Of a stretch of DNA of 64,000 nucleotides, positions 1 through 9,570 are shown piece after piece. A model generated the notes under the pieces. It was not told where the DNA came from, did no database searches, and worked only from the letters and a program-made list of their open reading frames with translations. The translations under genes were made by a program, and so were the position numbers. Source of the DNA: Methanolobus sp. ZRKC5 (GTDB taxonomy: Archaea > Halobacteriota > Methanosarcinia > Methanosarcinales > Methanosarcinaceae); contig NZ_CP151792.1 in NCBI RefSeq assembly GCF_038446525.1, positions 310,001 to 374,000 of the forward strand, given 5' to 3'. The first letter of the stretch is position 1. The number at the start of each line of letters is the position of its first letter.

Positions 1-2255
1 ATAAAGTTGTGGCATACTTTGCCAACGATTTCCTCTTTTAAACCACCAATACTTTGAACTGCTGAAGGATTTATGTCAACGATAACATGTGTTTCTGCAT
101 CGATAATAAGAACTCCTGTCTGGATGGATGACAGTATGGTCTTCAATTTTTCCTCGTTTTCCTGTAACGCTTTCTCTGCTTGCTTGCGTTGGATGGCTGC
201 GCCAATTGTATCAGCCGCCGCTTTGAGAGCATCCTTTTCTACGACAAACCATTCTCTTTTATTCTTACAATCATCGAAACCAATGAATCCCCACCAATTT
301 CCTTCCACGTGTATTGGCACTGCTGCGATGGATAATGCTTTATAGGACTTAAGGAAAGCGTGTTCAACTTCGGGTAACTCCTGAACAGATCCGGAAATCA
401 CATCTCCAGCCCTCAAAGCTTTTACCCAGCGTTCACAACCATCATCTATGTATGATAATTTATGGGGTTCAGGGTACTCGATCTGAGAATTGATTCCAAG
501 GCTCTCCCATTTATTGGTCTTGTATGCCCGAAGTATGCCATCTTCATCGATCATGTTTTTAAAAATGTATGCGTGATCAACATCTGTTGCCTTTCCCAAT
601 CTCTCAAGAACTACTTGTATGGTATCATCTAAAGGGCATGGGCCCAGTAACTTTTCAGCTGCGAAACTAATTCCTTCGAGTATCGCATCGCGACTTTTAA
701 GAGACAGTTCTGTCTTTTTTTGTTTGGTAACATCTTCCACAACACAGATGCCTCCCACCACAGCTCTGTCATTCGAAAAAACAGGGTTAGCTTCAGCTTT
801 AATAACTGTAGTTCTATCGCTGAGGACAGATTTATACTCACCTTCAAAATATCCTGTTTCTCCTGAAAGTGTTTTTTTTACAAGCTCTATCATTTGAGGA
901 TTTTCAGGGGACATCAGCATATTAAAACCGATTATTTTTTCTACAGCTGGTCCAATGATATTTGCAAAGCTATTATTGCAATGGGTGACAATTCCATTCA
1001 GATCATAATGGAAAATTCCTACTGGAGAATGTTCAAAGATCATACGGTGCTTGTTCTCAGAGTCCAGCAATGCCTCTTGAACCCACTTACGTTTTTCCTC
1101 TACAGCTATTGCCGTAGCAATGACCCCTATAATCTATCTGTCTTCTTTAGAGGGTATAAAATCGTGTTGAAAAACACAGCACAGGGATCCAACGCAATTT
1201 TTCTCAAGCTTAACTCCTATTCCCATATAGGTCTTTAACGCATATAGGACCACATTTTGGTCTGTGTGTGCATATGCTGTTTCGGAAAGGTCCCTGACCA
1301 CCATCAAACGATCATTTGCACACCGTATCACGTCATAGCAAAGATGTCCTTCTGGTTCATCCAAGGGATTATAGTCAGTAGGTGTGTTCCACTGTCCCCA
1401 TGAATGAAGCAAACCCTCATCTAATCGATTGTAGAGTGCAAAGGTAGCTCCCATCAGTTCTCCGAAAAGAGCAGTAAGGTGATTGATGTTCTTCAATGGA
1501 TCAGTCCCAAAGCTTAAGAAACAGTCGTTCATCTTTCTTATGCGTTCTTCTGCCAGCTCACGTTGTTTAATCTCTTTTTTCAGAGATTTGTTGATACTTG
1601 TCACTTCTGATACATGCTGTTGAATAATTCTCTGTGACTCAAGATTGTGCATTAATGCACTCACCTGTTGGACAAATACCATGAAAGATATTCTGATCTC
1701 TTCACTTATTTCGTCATAATAATCCTTCTTTTCTGCAGATCGTCCTCCTAGAACAAATCCATGCAGATCTCCATCCTTGTAATAAGGAGCGTAAATTACC
1801 TGACACAATCCCAGCGATCCCCAGGGATTTGATGGGGCGGAAAATTCGATAAAAACACTGTCTTTTGAGTTCACAATTTCATCAGAAACTATCCATTCCA
1901 TGACCAATGGGTGTTTCTCCTCAAAACCGTAATTCTCCACGAGAGTTAAGCGATTATTAGTCGTATCATAAGTGAAGAGCGCACCGCATTCAACCTCAAA
2001 AACTTCAACTATGGACTCTACTGTTATCGAGGAAAGCTCGTGCATATCTTTAGTCCTAATGGCTTTCTCGTTGTAGCCCTGGATCGACTTAAAGCGACTA
2101 AGCTCGCGATCAAGGAGATCTCCTGTATTGACAAGCTGCTGCTCAATCGCGGAAAAACGGGTTACTTTTTTCTGTAACTCGCCATACTTAGCTTCAAGTT
2201 TATCGTAGTGCAAACTATCTTCATTCATGTTATGAGGTACCTGGTGCGAATACAC
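1..2255 (-). CDS. multi-domain GAF/PAS sensor protein with in-frame UAG (partial)
   Basis: Cytoplasmic-looking sensor protein, cut by the left edge so any kinase domain is outside the window. In order from the N-terminus: a short coiled coil, a GAF domain (about residues 70-210, with MHELSSITVESIV), a second coiled coil, and a second GAF (about 250-375). A TAG codon follows at 1134-1136, and the same frame stays open to base 1, encoding PAS (FEHSPVGIFHYD), GAF (LDDTIQVVLERL) and PAS (IQTGVLIIDAETHVIVDINP). The amber codon lies just after the PSKEDR segment of GAF2 and before IIGVIATAIAVEEKRK, where relatives have an ordinary residue. Either UAG is read as pyrrolysine or this is a point nonsense mutation. 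The first start is GTG at 2255; ATG at 2228 is an alternative. It follows the FIST gene by 11 bases and probably shares its transcript. Confidence 0.8.
1134..1136 (-). other. in-frame amber codon (candidate pyrrolysine or nonsense)
   Basis: On the minus strand bases 1136-1134 read TAG, codon 374 counted from GTG 2255. Coding sense continues in the same frame on both sides, with PAS and GAF motifs downstream and no other stop to the window edge. AAG (Lys), CAG (Gln) and GAG (Glu) each differ from TAG by one base, so a nonsense mutation is equally simple. Confidence 0.8.
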
Positions 2256-2266
2256 TGAAGATCACA

Positions 2267-3469
2267 TTAGTCGTTGCGCTTGACAATGACATACAGGGCT
2301 GTTGTGTAATTATGGAATTGGGATCGTCCTCCTAATCTTGCAAATTCCCCCAGTCCGTACATTCCCAGCCATGGTATATCTTCATCGTTACACAGGGGGT
2401 GCTGCATCCTGAATACAATTTCATCCTTAAGGATACGGTTTAACATACCCCTTCCTCTTGCGACACAGTCTGCGTGGAAAACTGCGACAGGTCTACGGCC
2501 GTTGCATCTTTCAACGATCTGCCCGACCATCTGATCCAGGCCATCAAATATTAGATCCTCATCCCGCTTGGTGAGGTAGAGTTTGGTGCCCTCGGGGCAC
2601 TCAACAGGCATATAGATACTACCATCCGTTCCTTTCTTTGCAATCACTCGAAGAATGTGTGTATTGCCATATTCTTCCTGTAAACTTTCTGGCAGTTCCT
2701 CTGCAAGTGCTCCAATTGGAATCGTATCCGCAAGTTGTGCTGTTTCTGGTAGTCCGAGATTGTCTGTCAGACATTTCCAGGCCGGTTGTCCATCCAGCTC
2801 GAACACACGATTCGACTCAGAACGTGTTACTTCAAAAGGCATTTCTACGATTGCAAAACCGTGGGAGGCCTGTGTGATCACTTCAAGTGTAGGGTCTGCA
2901 AAGCCAATTGCTAATGCACCTTTTTCAAATATCTGGTCGCCAACGAATTGGAAGTTGTTTATGGCTTTCATATTATCTGAAGAGGTAGCTCCAAATATCG
3001 GAACATCTGTGCCAAAAACGGATTCGATGCCTTCCAACGCTTTGTCGGCAGCAATATCGATACCTGTTGCCAGGAAATGGATCATGTTAACGTTTGGATT
3101 TTTATTCTTCAGGTCTTGAGCCAATTGGGCACCGACTTCATAAGAATTGGGACCTGCTATATTATCTTTAATGACCACGGAAAATTCATCATTTCCGCCT
3201 TTTATTGTCATGATAGCCAGACACCTCATTGCTTCATTTGGTCCCTCTTTGCCAATAATTCCAGAGCAGGTACAACCAACAACCTGTGCACTTGGAGCGA
3301 GCTTATGCGCCTCACTTATAATATCATTCAGATTATGACCGATGGTGGTATAGATTACCACAAGATCACAATCAATGCTCTCTTCATCAACGAGCGCACT
3401 TTCAAGGCATTCAGCTATGGCTTTCTTTGAGTTCACAATTCTGTTACTACTTGACGAAAATTTTAACAT
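2267..3469 (-). CDS. FIST domain sensor protein
   Basis: 400-residue protein with the FIST_N plus FIST_C layout, a sensory family proposed to bind small ligands such as amino acids and usually linked to signal transduction. Visible traits are the N-terminal CDLVVIYTTIGHNLNDII and VVGCTCSGIIGKEG segments, the central GATSSDN, and the C-terminal CNGRRPVAVFHADCVARGR and GLGEFARLGG. There is no signal peptide or membrane segment. The frame is open 29 codons further upstream, but ATG 3469 has a strong GGAGGG at 3474-3479, so I choose it. The sensor protein gene starts 11 bases after the stop, which suggests the FIST protein feeds it. Family assignment is firm, ligand unknown. Confidence 0.9.
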   Translation of the reverse strand: MLKFSSSSNRIVNSKKAIAECLESALVDEESIDCDLVVIYTTIGHNLNDIISEAHKLAPSAQVVGCTCSGIIGKEGPNEAMRCLAIMTIKGGNDEFSVVIKDNIAGPNSYEVGAQLAQDLKNKNPNVNMIHFLATGIDIAADKALEGIESVFGTDVPIFGATSSDNMKAINNFQFVGDQIFEKGALAIGFADPTLEVITQASHGFAIVEMPFEVTRSESNRVFELDGQPAWKCLTDNLGLPETAQLADTIPIGALAEELPESLQEEYGNTHILRVIAKKGTDGSIYMPVECPEGTKLYLTKRDEDLIFDGLDQMVGQIVERCNGRRPVAVFHADCVARGRGMLNRILKDEIVFRMQHPLCNDEDIPWLGMYGLGEFARLGGRSQFHNYTTALYVIVKRND

Positions 3470-3799
3470 ACTGCCCTCCGCTTTATTTAGATGTTTTAAA
3501 TTTTGACAATCCAAATGAATTAATGCCAATGTTCTACAATCATAGACATATTTCAATTATTTGTATATATAAAACACATAAATAAATATATATATATTTA
3601 TCTGTTGCCATTCTGAAAAAATATTACACAATAACAAAAACAAATCAGTAGCCATTGATGAGGATATATTTAGATTTGATAGATTTGTTCTGTCTGTTGG
3701 AAAATAGCTTAGAAGAAAGTTAAGGATTCAGTTGATGATCGGGTATTTAAGGTAGATTAGTAGCAATAAGAACAAAATGAGGAAATTCGAGAAGTACTG

Positions 3800-3910
3800 A
3801 ATTTGCATTACATGGAGTGGAAGGAGGAGGAAACATCCATTATAGAGCCTCATGTTAAAAAAAGGGGTGAGGGGGTATGGGGGGAGAGGAGATGGAGTCG
3901 TCTGCTATAG
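3800..3910. repeat. dispersed G-tract intergenic repeat, copy A
   Basis: About 110 bp of purine-rich, non-coding sequence related to 40384-40500. Shared parts are a TTGNATTACATGRAGTGGAAG stretch, an A-run, and a block of four G-runs (3864-3889: runs of 4, 5, 6 and 2 G). It lies between the FIST promoter region and an IS630-type element. Single-strand G-quadruplex formation is plausible on the plus strand. Confidence 0.6.
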
Positions 3911-3972
3911 ACGATTCGATGGAAAATAATACTGAAATCAAGCAAAAAAATAAATAAATAAATTCAAGCTAT

Positions 3973-5176
3973 TAGTTCACAACTTTGACATGTATATCAA
4001 GGTTATATTTATTGTTCAAATAAGGATTTTTACAAATCCAAAAAATAATCAAATACTAGTTTAGAAAACTCTTTCAACCAATAATAGCACGAAATCATTT
4101 ATAGTTATTAACTAAACATTTATTACTTAAGAGATACAACTATTTTTCATGGCTAAACCAGAACAAATTCTGATAGAGCATCATCTTTCATTAGAGGAAT
4201 TGCTTAAACATATTAAGTCGTTAGAGAAAGATACAAGAGTTCTACAACGTTTGTATTTTGTTAAACACCGTTATGAAGGTGCTTCAGTTAATGAAGCGGC
4301 TAAACTTGTAGGGATATCAAAACCCGTTGCATATCAATGGCAAGAACGGTGGAATCAAGACGGATATAAAGGTTTGAAACCCAGGTTTTCAGGAGGTTGC
4401 CCTTCAAAACTCACTAATGACCAAAAAGAAAAACTAAAGACCATGTTACATGAGCGTGATGACTGGTCAACAAAAGCAGTTCAGGAACTCATATATAATG
4501 AGTTTAAAGTTCAATACACCATTAAGCAAATATTAGTCATCTTGAAAAAGTTTGGCATGCATCATGGCAAACCCTATACACATGATCATCGAAGACCAGA
4601 AGACGCAGAAGACCGTTTAAAAAAAACTTACCATTAATCGATGATGGTTGCGTTATCGGCTTTCTTGATGAATCATCTCCACAAACAACATCAAATACAG
4701 TTCGTTTATGGTCTTTCAATAAACCTGTTATCTTCAAAAACACAACCAGGCTAAAAGCAAACTCCTTCGGGTTTTATGCATTGAATGGTAATTCAGTTAT
4801 AAATTTTAAGGAACATTCAACCAAAGAAGATGTATGTTCATTTCTGTCAACTGTAAAAAACAGTAACATAGGAAAAAGAATTGTAATCATTCTCGACAAT
4901 TTTAGATCACATCGAGCAAAAGATACATTGGATTTTGCACAGGCAAATGACATCGAATTGGTCTATTTACCTCCATATTCGCCAGACTTGAATCCAATAG
5001 AATTCATCTGGAAGAGCGTCAAAAGAATAATTTCTTGTAATTTTGTGAAAGATCTTGACCATATGAAAAATCTGATTGCTGAGACGTTTATTAGTTGTTC
5101 ATCAAAGATTAGTTTCGCAAGAAAATGGATTGATAAGTTTCTGAAAAATAAGTTATGAATATTAAGTGAACAACTA
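3973..5176 (+). mobile_element. IS630-type insertion sequence
   Basis: About 1.2 kb element carrying a transposase in two frames. The ends are imperfect inverted repeats starting TAGTTCACAACTT on the left and, read inward from the right, TAGTTGTTCACTT. IS630 elements duplicate a TA dinucleotide, and both ends here carry TA, so the exact borders are uncertain by a few bases. Only one copy is present in this window. Confidence 0.65.
4149..5158 (+). CDS. IS630 family transposase, two frames joined by -1 shift
   Basis: Frame 1 (4149-4637) encodes the helix-turn-helix half (VNEAAKLVGISKPVAYQWQ), and the second frame (to 5158) the DDE catalytic half with FLDES, ILDNFRSHRAK and LPPYSPDLNPIEFIWK. 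The frames meet at a run of eight A followed by C at 4619-4627; sliding back one base there joins RLKK to NLPLIDDG without gap. This fits programmed -1 frameshifting, known in IS630 members, but a disabling indel cannot be excluded from one copy. Confidence 0.85.
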
Positions 5177-5339
5177 TAATTAAACCAAACAAAAACCTTT
5201 TTAAATGTTATTGTACATCAACGGACATTATAGTATAAATACATCCTTTTTTGGAGGAGTCACAATTGGTATTGATCTGTAGCAGCTTAAAAACAATAAT
5301 TGACAAAAACAAAATCATGGAAAGGAGGAGATGAACCTA

Positions 5340-5429
5340 ATGCCCTTACCTTACATTTATCTTATAATCTCGATCGTGATCATGCTGGCCACCACATTCT
5401 ATTTCATATTGAGGCGCGAACATGCTTAA
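5340..5429 (+). CDS. symporter small accessory protein (divergent form)
   Basis: 29-residue single-span membrane peptide: PYIYLIISIVIMLATTFYF followed by a basic tail RREHA. ATG 5340 is preferred because GGAG (5327-5330) sits nine bases ahead; ATG 5331 lies too close to it. Its stop overlaps the start of the following symporter by eight bases (ATGCTTAA), so translation is coupled. It matches, in size and position, the MLGIDDPQIW-type peptides before the other three symporters here, though the sequence differs. Confidence 0.75.
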   Translation: MPLPYIYLIISIVIMLATTFYFILRREHA

Positions 5430-6834
5430 TCATATTCTTTTGGTGTTATACGTAATTGGGATACTTTTGCTTTCCCTGAAACTAAAGCAGGGAACCTTTT
5501 CAGGATTTGCTGTATCAGACCGCAATGTGATGCATCCTGCGGTGATAGGAATTGCATATATGGCTGCGTATTTCAGCGCTGCATCTTTCCTCGGTGGTGG
5601 AGGCTATGGACTTATTGCTGGCCTCCCATGGGTCATCTGGGGAGTTTTCTTCCATGTAGCATTTGCCTGTCTGGCATTCATCATTGCACCCAAAATATGG
5701 GTGTTCTCCCAAAAGTACGATGCCAAGACCATTCCACAGCTGCTGGAGCGCAGATACGATTCCCAAAAAGGTAAGGTCCTGCTTGCAGCTATCATGCTTT
5801 TAATGTACACCGTATATCTGGTTGCCATCTTCAAGGGCTGTGCCAATCTTTTCCAGGGCCTGCTGGGAGTGACATATGTCCAGGGTCTTTTCATAGCTGT
5901 TGTCATCGTGGCTCTTTACTATGTGATTGGAGGGCTGCCTGCGATCATATGGATCAGTTTCCTGCAGGGGCTTATCATGCTTGTAGGTGCAGTGCTGCTA
6001 TACACAGGACTTATTTCAAGTGGTGGCGGAATGGCAATATGGGATATGGTTCCAGCTGACATATTGAGTATGAGTGGAGCAGCAGTCCCATGGCAAAAGA
6101 CCTTTGGAATGGCATTTTCCATCAGTCTTGGGCTTTTGGCATTACCCGATCTGCTGATAATGTTGTTCTCTGCCAAAGACAAAAGAGTAGTGCGCTTTGC
6201 AGGCATCTATGGACCAATATCCATCACCATTTACGCTTTATGTATATTCTCCCTGGGAGTTTTGGCTCATGGAGTCTTCAGCTCAGAACAGCTGGCTCCA
6301 TTCATGGCAAACCCTGATGGACTTATACCATTTTTAGCAACATCACTACTCCCCCGTGGATTTGATAGCATCGTACTGCTGGCTGCTATCTCTGCTGCCA
6401 TGTCAACTATGAGTGCTATTGTGCTGGTCACAACAACCGCTCTGACTTCAGATATCTTGAAGTATCTACGTCCGGCAACTCCTGATAATGTGGTGCTCCG
6501 TATGACAAGGATAGTAGGAGTTATCATCATTATAGTCTCGGCATTCTTCGCAATGGATGTTCCACAGATGATTGTACCCCTGGTGTCCGCAAGTATGGGC
6601 GTTATCGCATGCTGCGTTTTCATACCGCTTATTTTCGGACTTTACTGGGAACGTGGCACAGCAACAGGATTTGTTGCCAGCCTGGTGGCAAGTTTCGGCT
6701 CAGTGGTGCTCTGGCAACTCTTTGGCAATCCACTCATCCACCCGGTATTCATCGGTTTGATCTTTGGTACCATTGCATATTTGGGAGGAAGCCTGGCAAG
6801 TCCCCGTCCATCTCCTATGACGGAAATTGAATAA
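5422..6834 (+). CDS. sodium:solute symporter family transporter
   Basis: 470-residue polytopic membrane protein of the SSS family (LeuT fold, Na+-driven uptake), with about 12-13 hydrophobic spans. Recognisable parts are the N-terminal GFAVSDRNV loop, AYFSAASFLGGGGYG in TM2, IPQLLERRYDS before TM3, and the central LAAISAAMSTMSAIVLVTTT helix. Substrate cannot be told from sequence. It is about 60 residues shorter than, and clearly divergent from, the three other symporters in this window. A hairpin with a T-run follows at 6861. Confidence 0.88.
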   Translation: MLNHILLVLYVIGILLLSLKLKQGTFSGFAVSDRNVMHPAVIGIAYMAAYFSAASFLGGGGYGLIAGLPWVIWGVFFHVAFACLAFIIAPKIWVFSQKYDAKTIPQLLERRYDSQKGKVLLAAIMLLMYTVYLVAIFKGCANLFQGLLGVTYVQGLFIAVVIVALYYVIGGLPAIIWISFLQGLIMLVGAVLLYTGLISSGGGMAIWDMVPADILSMSGAAVPWQKTFGMAFSISLGLLALPDLLIMLFSAKDKRVVRFAGIYGPISITIYALCIFSLGVLAHGVFSSEQLAPFMANPDGLIPFLATSLLPRGFDSIVLLAAISAAMSTMSAIVLVTTTALTSDILKYLRPATPDNVVLRMTRIVGVIIIIVSAFFAMDVPQMIVPLVSASMGVIACCVFIPLIFGLYWERGTATGFVASLVASFGSVVLWQLFGNPLIHPVFIGLIFGTIAYLGGSLASPRPSPMTEIE

Positions 6835-6860
6835 GAAGTAAAATACTCGGCTTTTGACCA

Positions 6861-6898
6861 GGTGCTGAAAATAACCTTCAGCACCATTTCTTTTTTTA
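6861..6898 (+). terminator. hairpin terminator after symporter
   Basis: Nine-base stem GGTGCTGAA / TTCAGCACC with a seven-base loop, followed by ATTTCTTTTTTT, immediately downstream of the symporter stop. Confidence 0.75.
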
Positions 6899-7004
6899 TC
6901 CAGGCATATTCTCCAGGTTTGTAAGCTTGTTACTTTGGTTCGAAACCAATTCATGAAAACAAATTTAACTTATCAATATAAATGAAAGCAAAAGGTGTTC
7001 CAAA

Positions 7005-7367
7005 TTGAAGAATGTGATAAGCAAGAGTTTCGAGATCAAGGATTACATGATTGATGGTGCACATGTCAACGGTTTCTGGATGAATTTGGAAGGAAGGGAA
7101 AAATTGACAACAGAAATTGTCTACGCACCAGTAAATGAAAATATCTTTGAGCCAATTGAAACAGAAAAAATGCTGCATGGAATTATAGCAAAATGTGACA
7201 GCTTCAAATCGCAACTCCCTGAGAACATAAACTGCGAGGTCGTCTTCAAAGATCTCAATGAGCTGACATATGATGCAAATGAAAATAAAAGCAATTTTCA
7301 AGTGGAAGCTAAAGAATTAGACGAAATAAGAGTTGTTTACAGATTCTACGTTAAATACTATCTTTGA
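7005..7367 (+). CDS. hypothetical protein
   Basis: 120-residue soluble acidic protein that I do not recognise. It begins LKNVISKSFEIKDYMIDG and ends RVVYRFYVKYYL; aromatic residues alternate with charge as in a small alpha/beta fold. No Cys cluster, signal peptide or membrane segment. The start is TTG 7005 with AGGTG nine bases ahead; GTG 7014 is an alternative. It stands alone between two symporter modules. Confidence 0.6.
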   Translation: MKNVISKSFEIKDYMIDGAHVNGFWMNLEGREKLTTEIVYAPVNENIFEPIETEKMLHGIIAKCDSFKSQLPENINCEVVFKDLNELTYDANENKSNFQVEAKELDEIRVVYRFYVKYYL

Positions 7368-7434
7368 AGATGATTTTGTCTAATTTGGTCTTATTCTGAC
7401 CTCCTGAAATATAAGATAAAGACATCCCTGCGTA

Positions 7435-7615
7435 TCATTCCCAATCACCAAGCACAGTTCCACCGGCAGAATCGATACATCCTTCATATTCAACATATTC
7501 AACTGGCTGTGTGATACCCAACACATTCCACATTAACACTAAATTCTTTAGAACCATAGAAGGCTTCGTCCATTTGCTCTCTGGTTTTTTCCTGTTTTCG
7601 AATCTCTACCATCAT
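7435..7615 (-). pseudogene. possible frameshifted small gene
   Basis: On the minus strand ATG 7615 (or 7612) opens MVEIRKQEKTREQMDEAF and stops early; a one-base shift near a GTGTTGGG stretch (about 7515) continues as LGITQPVEYVEYEGCIDSAGG and ends at TGA 7435. The two halves join smoothly in codon use and composition, suggesting a decayed gene of about 60 residues. No family recognised; it could be chance. Confidence 0.35.
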
Positions 7616-7655
7616 ATAAGCTAAAGTGGCATATACATAAATTCAACTAAACAGA

Positions 7656-7664
7656 TTTAAATAG
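7656..7664 (+). promoter_or_regulatory. candidate TATA box for symporter module 2
   Basis: TTTAAATAG about 72 bases ahead of the accessory protein start. The same TTTAAATAG is found before the module at 50920, which supports it. CTAAAC and GTTTAG flank it as a loose inverted repeat. Confidence 0.45.
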
Positions 7665-7735
7665 TAGTTTAGAATAGCAATTGCCACGATTTATAGTTAT
7701 ATTACTTACCACAAATAATGAGGAGATTTAGAAAA

Positions 7736-7861
7736 ATGCTTGGTATAGATGATCCCCAGATATGGATAGCATACATTCTTTGCTTTATCAGTGCCATCGG
7801 TTGCATAATCTATGGTACCCTTAAGTGGAACGAAGAAGATGATCAGGATGAGGTGTGTTAA
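7736..7861 (+). CDS. symporter small accessory protein
   Basis: 41-residue peptide beginning MLGIDDPQIWIAYILCF, one membrane span, then LKWNEEDDQDEVC, a short acidic tail. It was found by reading the DNA between the promoter and the symporter. Near-identical peptides occur at 32486 and 50920, each directly ahead of a symporter of the same subfamily. Methanogens carry a named family of such symporter small accessory proteins. The stop overlaps the next start (TAATG), so the pair is translationally coupled. GAGGAG lies at 7721-7726. Confidence 0.88.
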   Translation: MLGIDDPQIWIAYILCFISAIGCIIYGTLKWNEEDDQDEVC

Positions 7862-9447
7862 TGGCTGTAAGTACACCGGTGCTTGGAGTAATTGTATTGA
7901 TCTATATGATGATCATCTTCTATCTTGGATGGATAGGGTATAAGAAAACGAAAGAAACCGAAGATTATATGGTTGCAGGGAGACAGATCCATCCGTACAT
8001 CCTTGCATTGTCCTATGGTGCAACATTCATAAGTACCTCAGCCATTGTCGGATTTGGAGGAGCCGCCGGTGCTCTTGGAATGGGACTACTCTGGCTGGCT
8101 GTCATGACCATAGTTGTAGGTATCTTCATTGCCTTTGTGGTTTTTGGCTCAAGGACAAGGCGCATGGGTGCAAAACTCGAAGCAGTAACATTTCCCGAAC
8201 TTCTGGGAAGAAGATTCAACTCCAGATTCATACAGGGATTTTCAGGTGCTTTAATTGGTACTTTCATGCCGCTTTACGCAGGTATCGTACTTATCGGAGG
8301 AGCAAGATTTGTTGAAACTACCCTCAATATAGATTATGACGTGGCAGTCTTCATTCTTACTATTATAGTTGCAGCTTACGTTATTACTGGTGGACTTATT
8401 GCAGTCATGTACACCGATGCCCTCCAGGGTGCACTGATGTTTTTCGGAATGGCAGCATTACTTTTCCTGACATACGACAAACTCGGAGGAATCACTGCAG
8501 CCCACTCAGCACTTACTGCTATGAATGACCTGGTACCTGTAAGTCTTGCAGCAGGAGGGCATCTGGGCTGGACTTCAATGCCAGCATTCGGCTCACCTAT
8601 CTGGTGGACACTTGTTTCAACACTGACACTTGGAGTCGGAATTGGTGTGCTTGCACAGCCCCAGCTTGCAGTGAGATTCATGACCGTAAAAGATAACCGG
8701 GCACTTAACAGGGCAGTTCTTGTTGGCGGACCTTTCATTCTCATGATGACAGGAGTTGCATTCACCGTAGGTGCATTGTCAAACGTCTATTTCATGAAGA
8801 CAAAAGGCGTGATCGCTGTTGTAGCTGCAAAAGGAAACATGGATCTGATCATACCTGAGTATATTAACAGTGCCATGCCTGATGTTTTTGTCATACTCTT
8901 TATGCTTGCATTGCTCGCTGCAGCCATGTCAACCTTAAGTTCCCAGTTCCATACCATGGGAACAGCTATAGGGCATGACTTTTATCGCCAGTATCTAAAG
9001 AAAGGAGAACTCGGACAGAGCATTAACATTACCCGTGCGGGTATTGCAATTACCATTATTGCAAGCGTAATACTGGCATATGTACTTCCAATAAGCATCA
9101 TTGCAAGGGCCACAGCAATCTTCTTTGGGCTTTGTGCAGCAGCATTTTTGCCAATGTATGCGGGTGCACTTTTCTGGAAGCGTATGAACAGACAGGGAGC
9201 AACTGCCAGTATGCTTGTGGGAACTTTTGCAAGTCTGTTCTGGCTCACATTCGTTCACAAATCAGAAGCAGTACCACTTGGAATAAGCAAGGCTATTTTT
9301 GGTGTTGATACCATCCTTACAGGAACCTGGACCGTTATTGATCCAATACTTATCGCAACTCCCGTGGCGATAATCGTTGCTGTGGTAGTGAGCCTGCTAA
9401 CAAAACCGGATGCACAGGAACACATTGATGCATGCTTTGAGAAATAA
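7861..9447 (+). CDS. sodium:solute symporter family transporter
   Basis: 528-residue SSS-family transporter starting MAVSTPVLGVIVL at ATG 7861, which overlaps the accessory stop; the frame opens two codons earlier but this start is shared by all three paralogues. Features are GYKKTKETEDYMVAGR in loop 1, ISTSAIVGFGGAAGALG in TM2, AMSTLSSQFHTMGTAIGHD in the central Na+-site helix, and a FEK-type charged C-terminus. It is very similar to the product of 51045-52631 and somewhat less to 32602-34191. Substrate unknown. A hairpin terminator follows. Confidence 0.9.
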   Translation: MAVSTPVLGVIVLIYMMIIFYLGWIGYKKTKETEDYMVAGRQIHPYILALSYGATFISTSAIVGFGGAAGALGMGLLWLAVMTIVVGIFIAFVVFGSRTRRMGAKLEAVTFPELLGRRFNSRFIQGFSGALIGTFMPLYAGIVLIGGARFVETTLNIDYDVAVFILTIIVAAYVITGGLIAVMYTDALQGALMFFGMAALLFLTYDKLGGITAAHSALTAMNDLVPVSLAAGGHLGWTSMPAFGSPIWWTLVSTLTLGVGIGVLAQPQLAVRFMTVKDNRALNRAVLVGGPFILMMTGVAFTVGALSNVYFMKTKGVIAVVAAKGNMDLIIPEYINSAMPDVFVILFMLALLAAAMSTLSSQFHTMGTAIGHDFYRQYLKKGELGQSINITRAGIAITIIASVILAYVLPISIIARATAIFFGLCAAAFLPMYAGALFWKRMNRQGATASMLVGTFASLFWLTFVHKSEAVPLGISKAIFGVDTILTGTWTVIDPILIATPVAIIVAVVVSLLTKPDAQEHIDACFEK

Positions 9448-9453
9448 TATCTA

Positions 9454-9482
9454 ATGGGGTCAATATGCCCCATACTTTTTTA
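9454..9482 (+). terminator. hairpin terminator
   Basis: ATGGGG / CCCCAT stem with an eight-base loop followed by ACTTTTTT, just after the symporter stop at 9447. Confidence 0.65.
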
Positions 9483-9570
9483 CATATAAATTTGGATTTG
9501 GATAAAACTGATCTTGAGACTTGCTGTTCATTTATTTTGATTTTGTTCTGTTGTTTCCGAGAACATCATC

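Noticed and set aside
3470-3556. Longer FIST start
   Set aside because: The upstream part is rich in poor codons and lacks a ribosome site, while ATG 3469 has GGAGGG.
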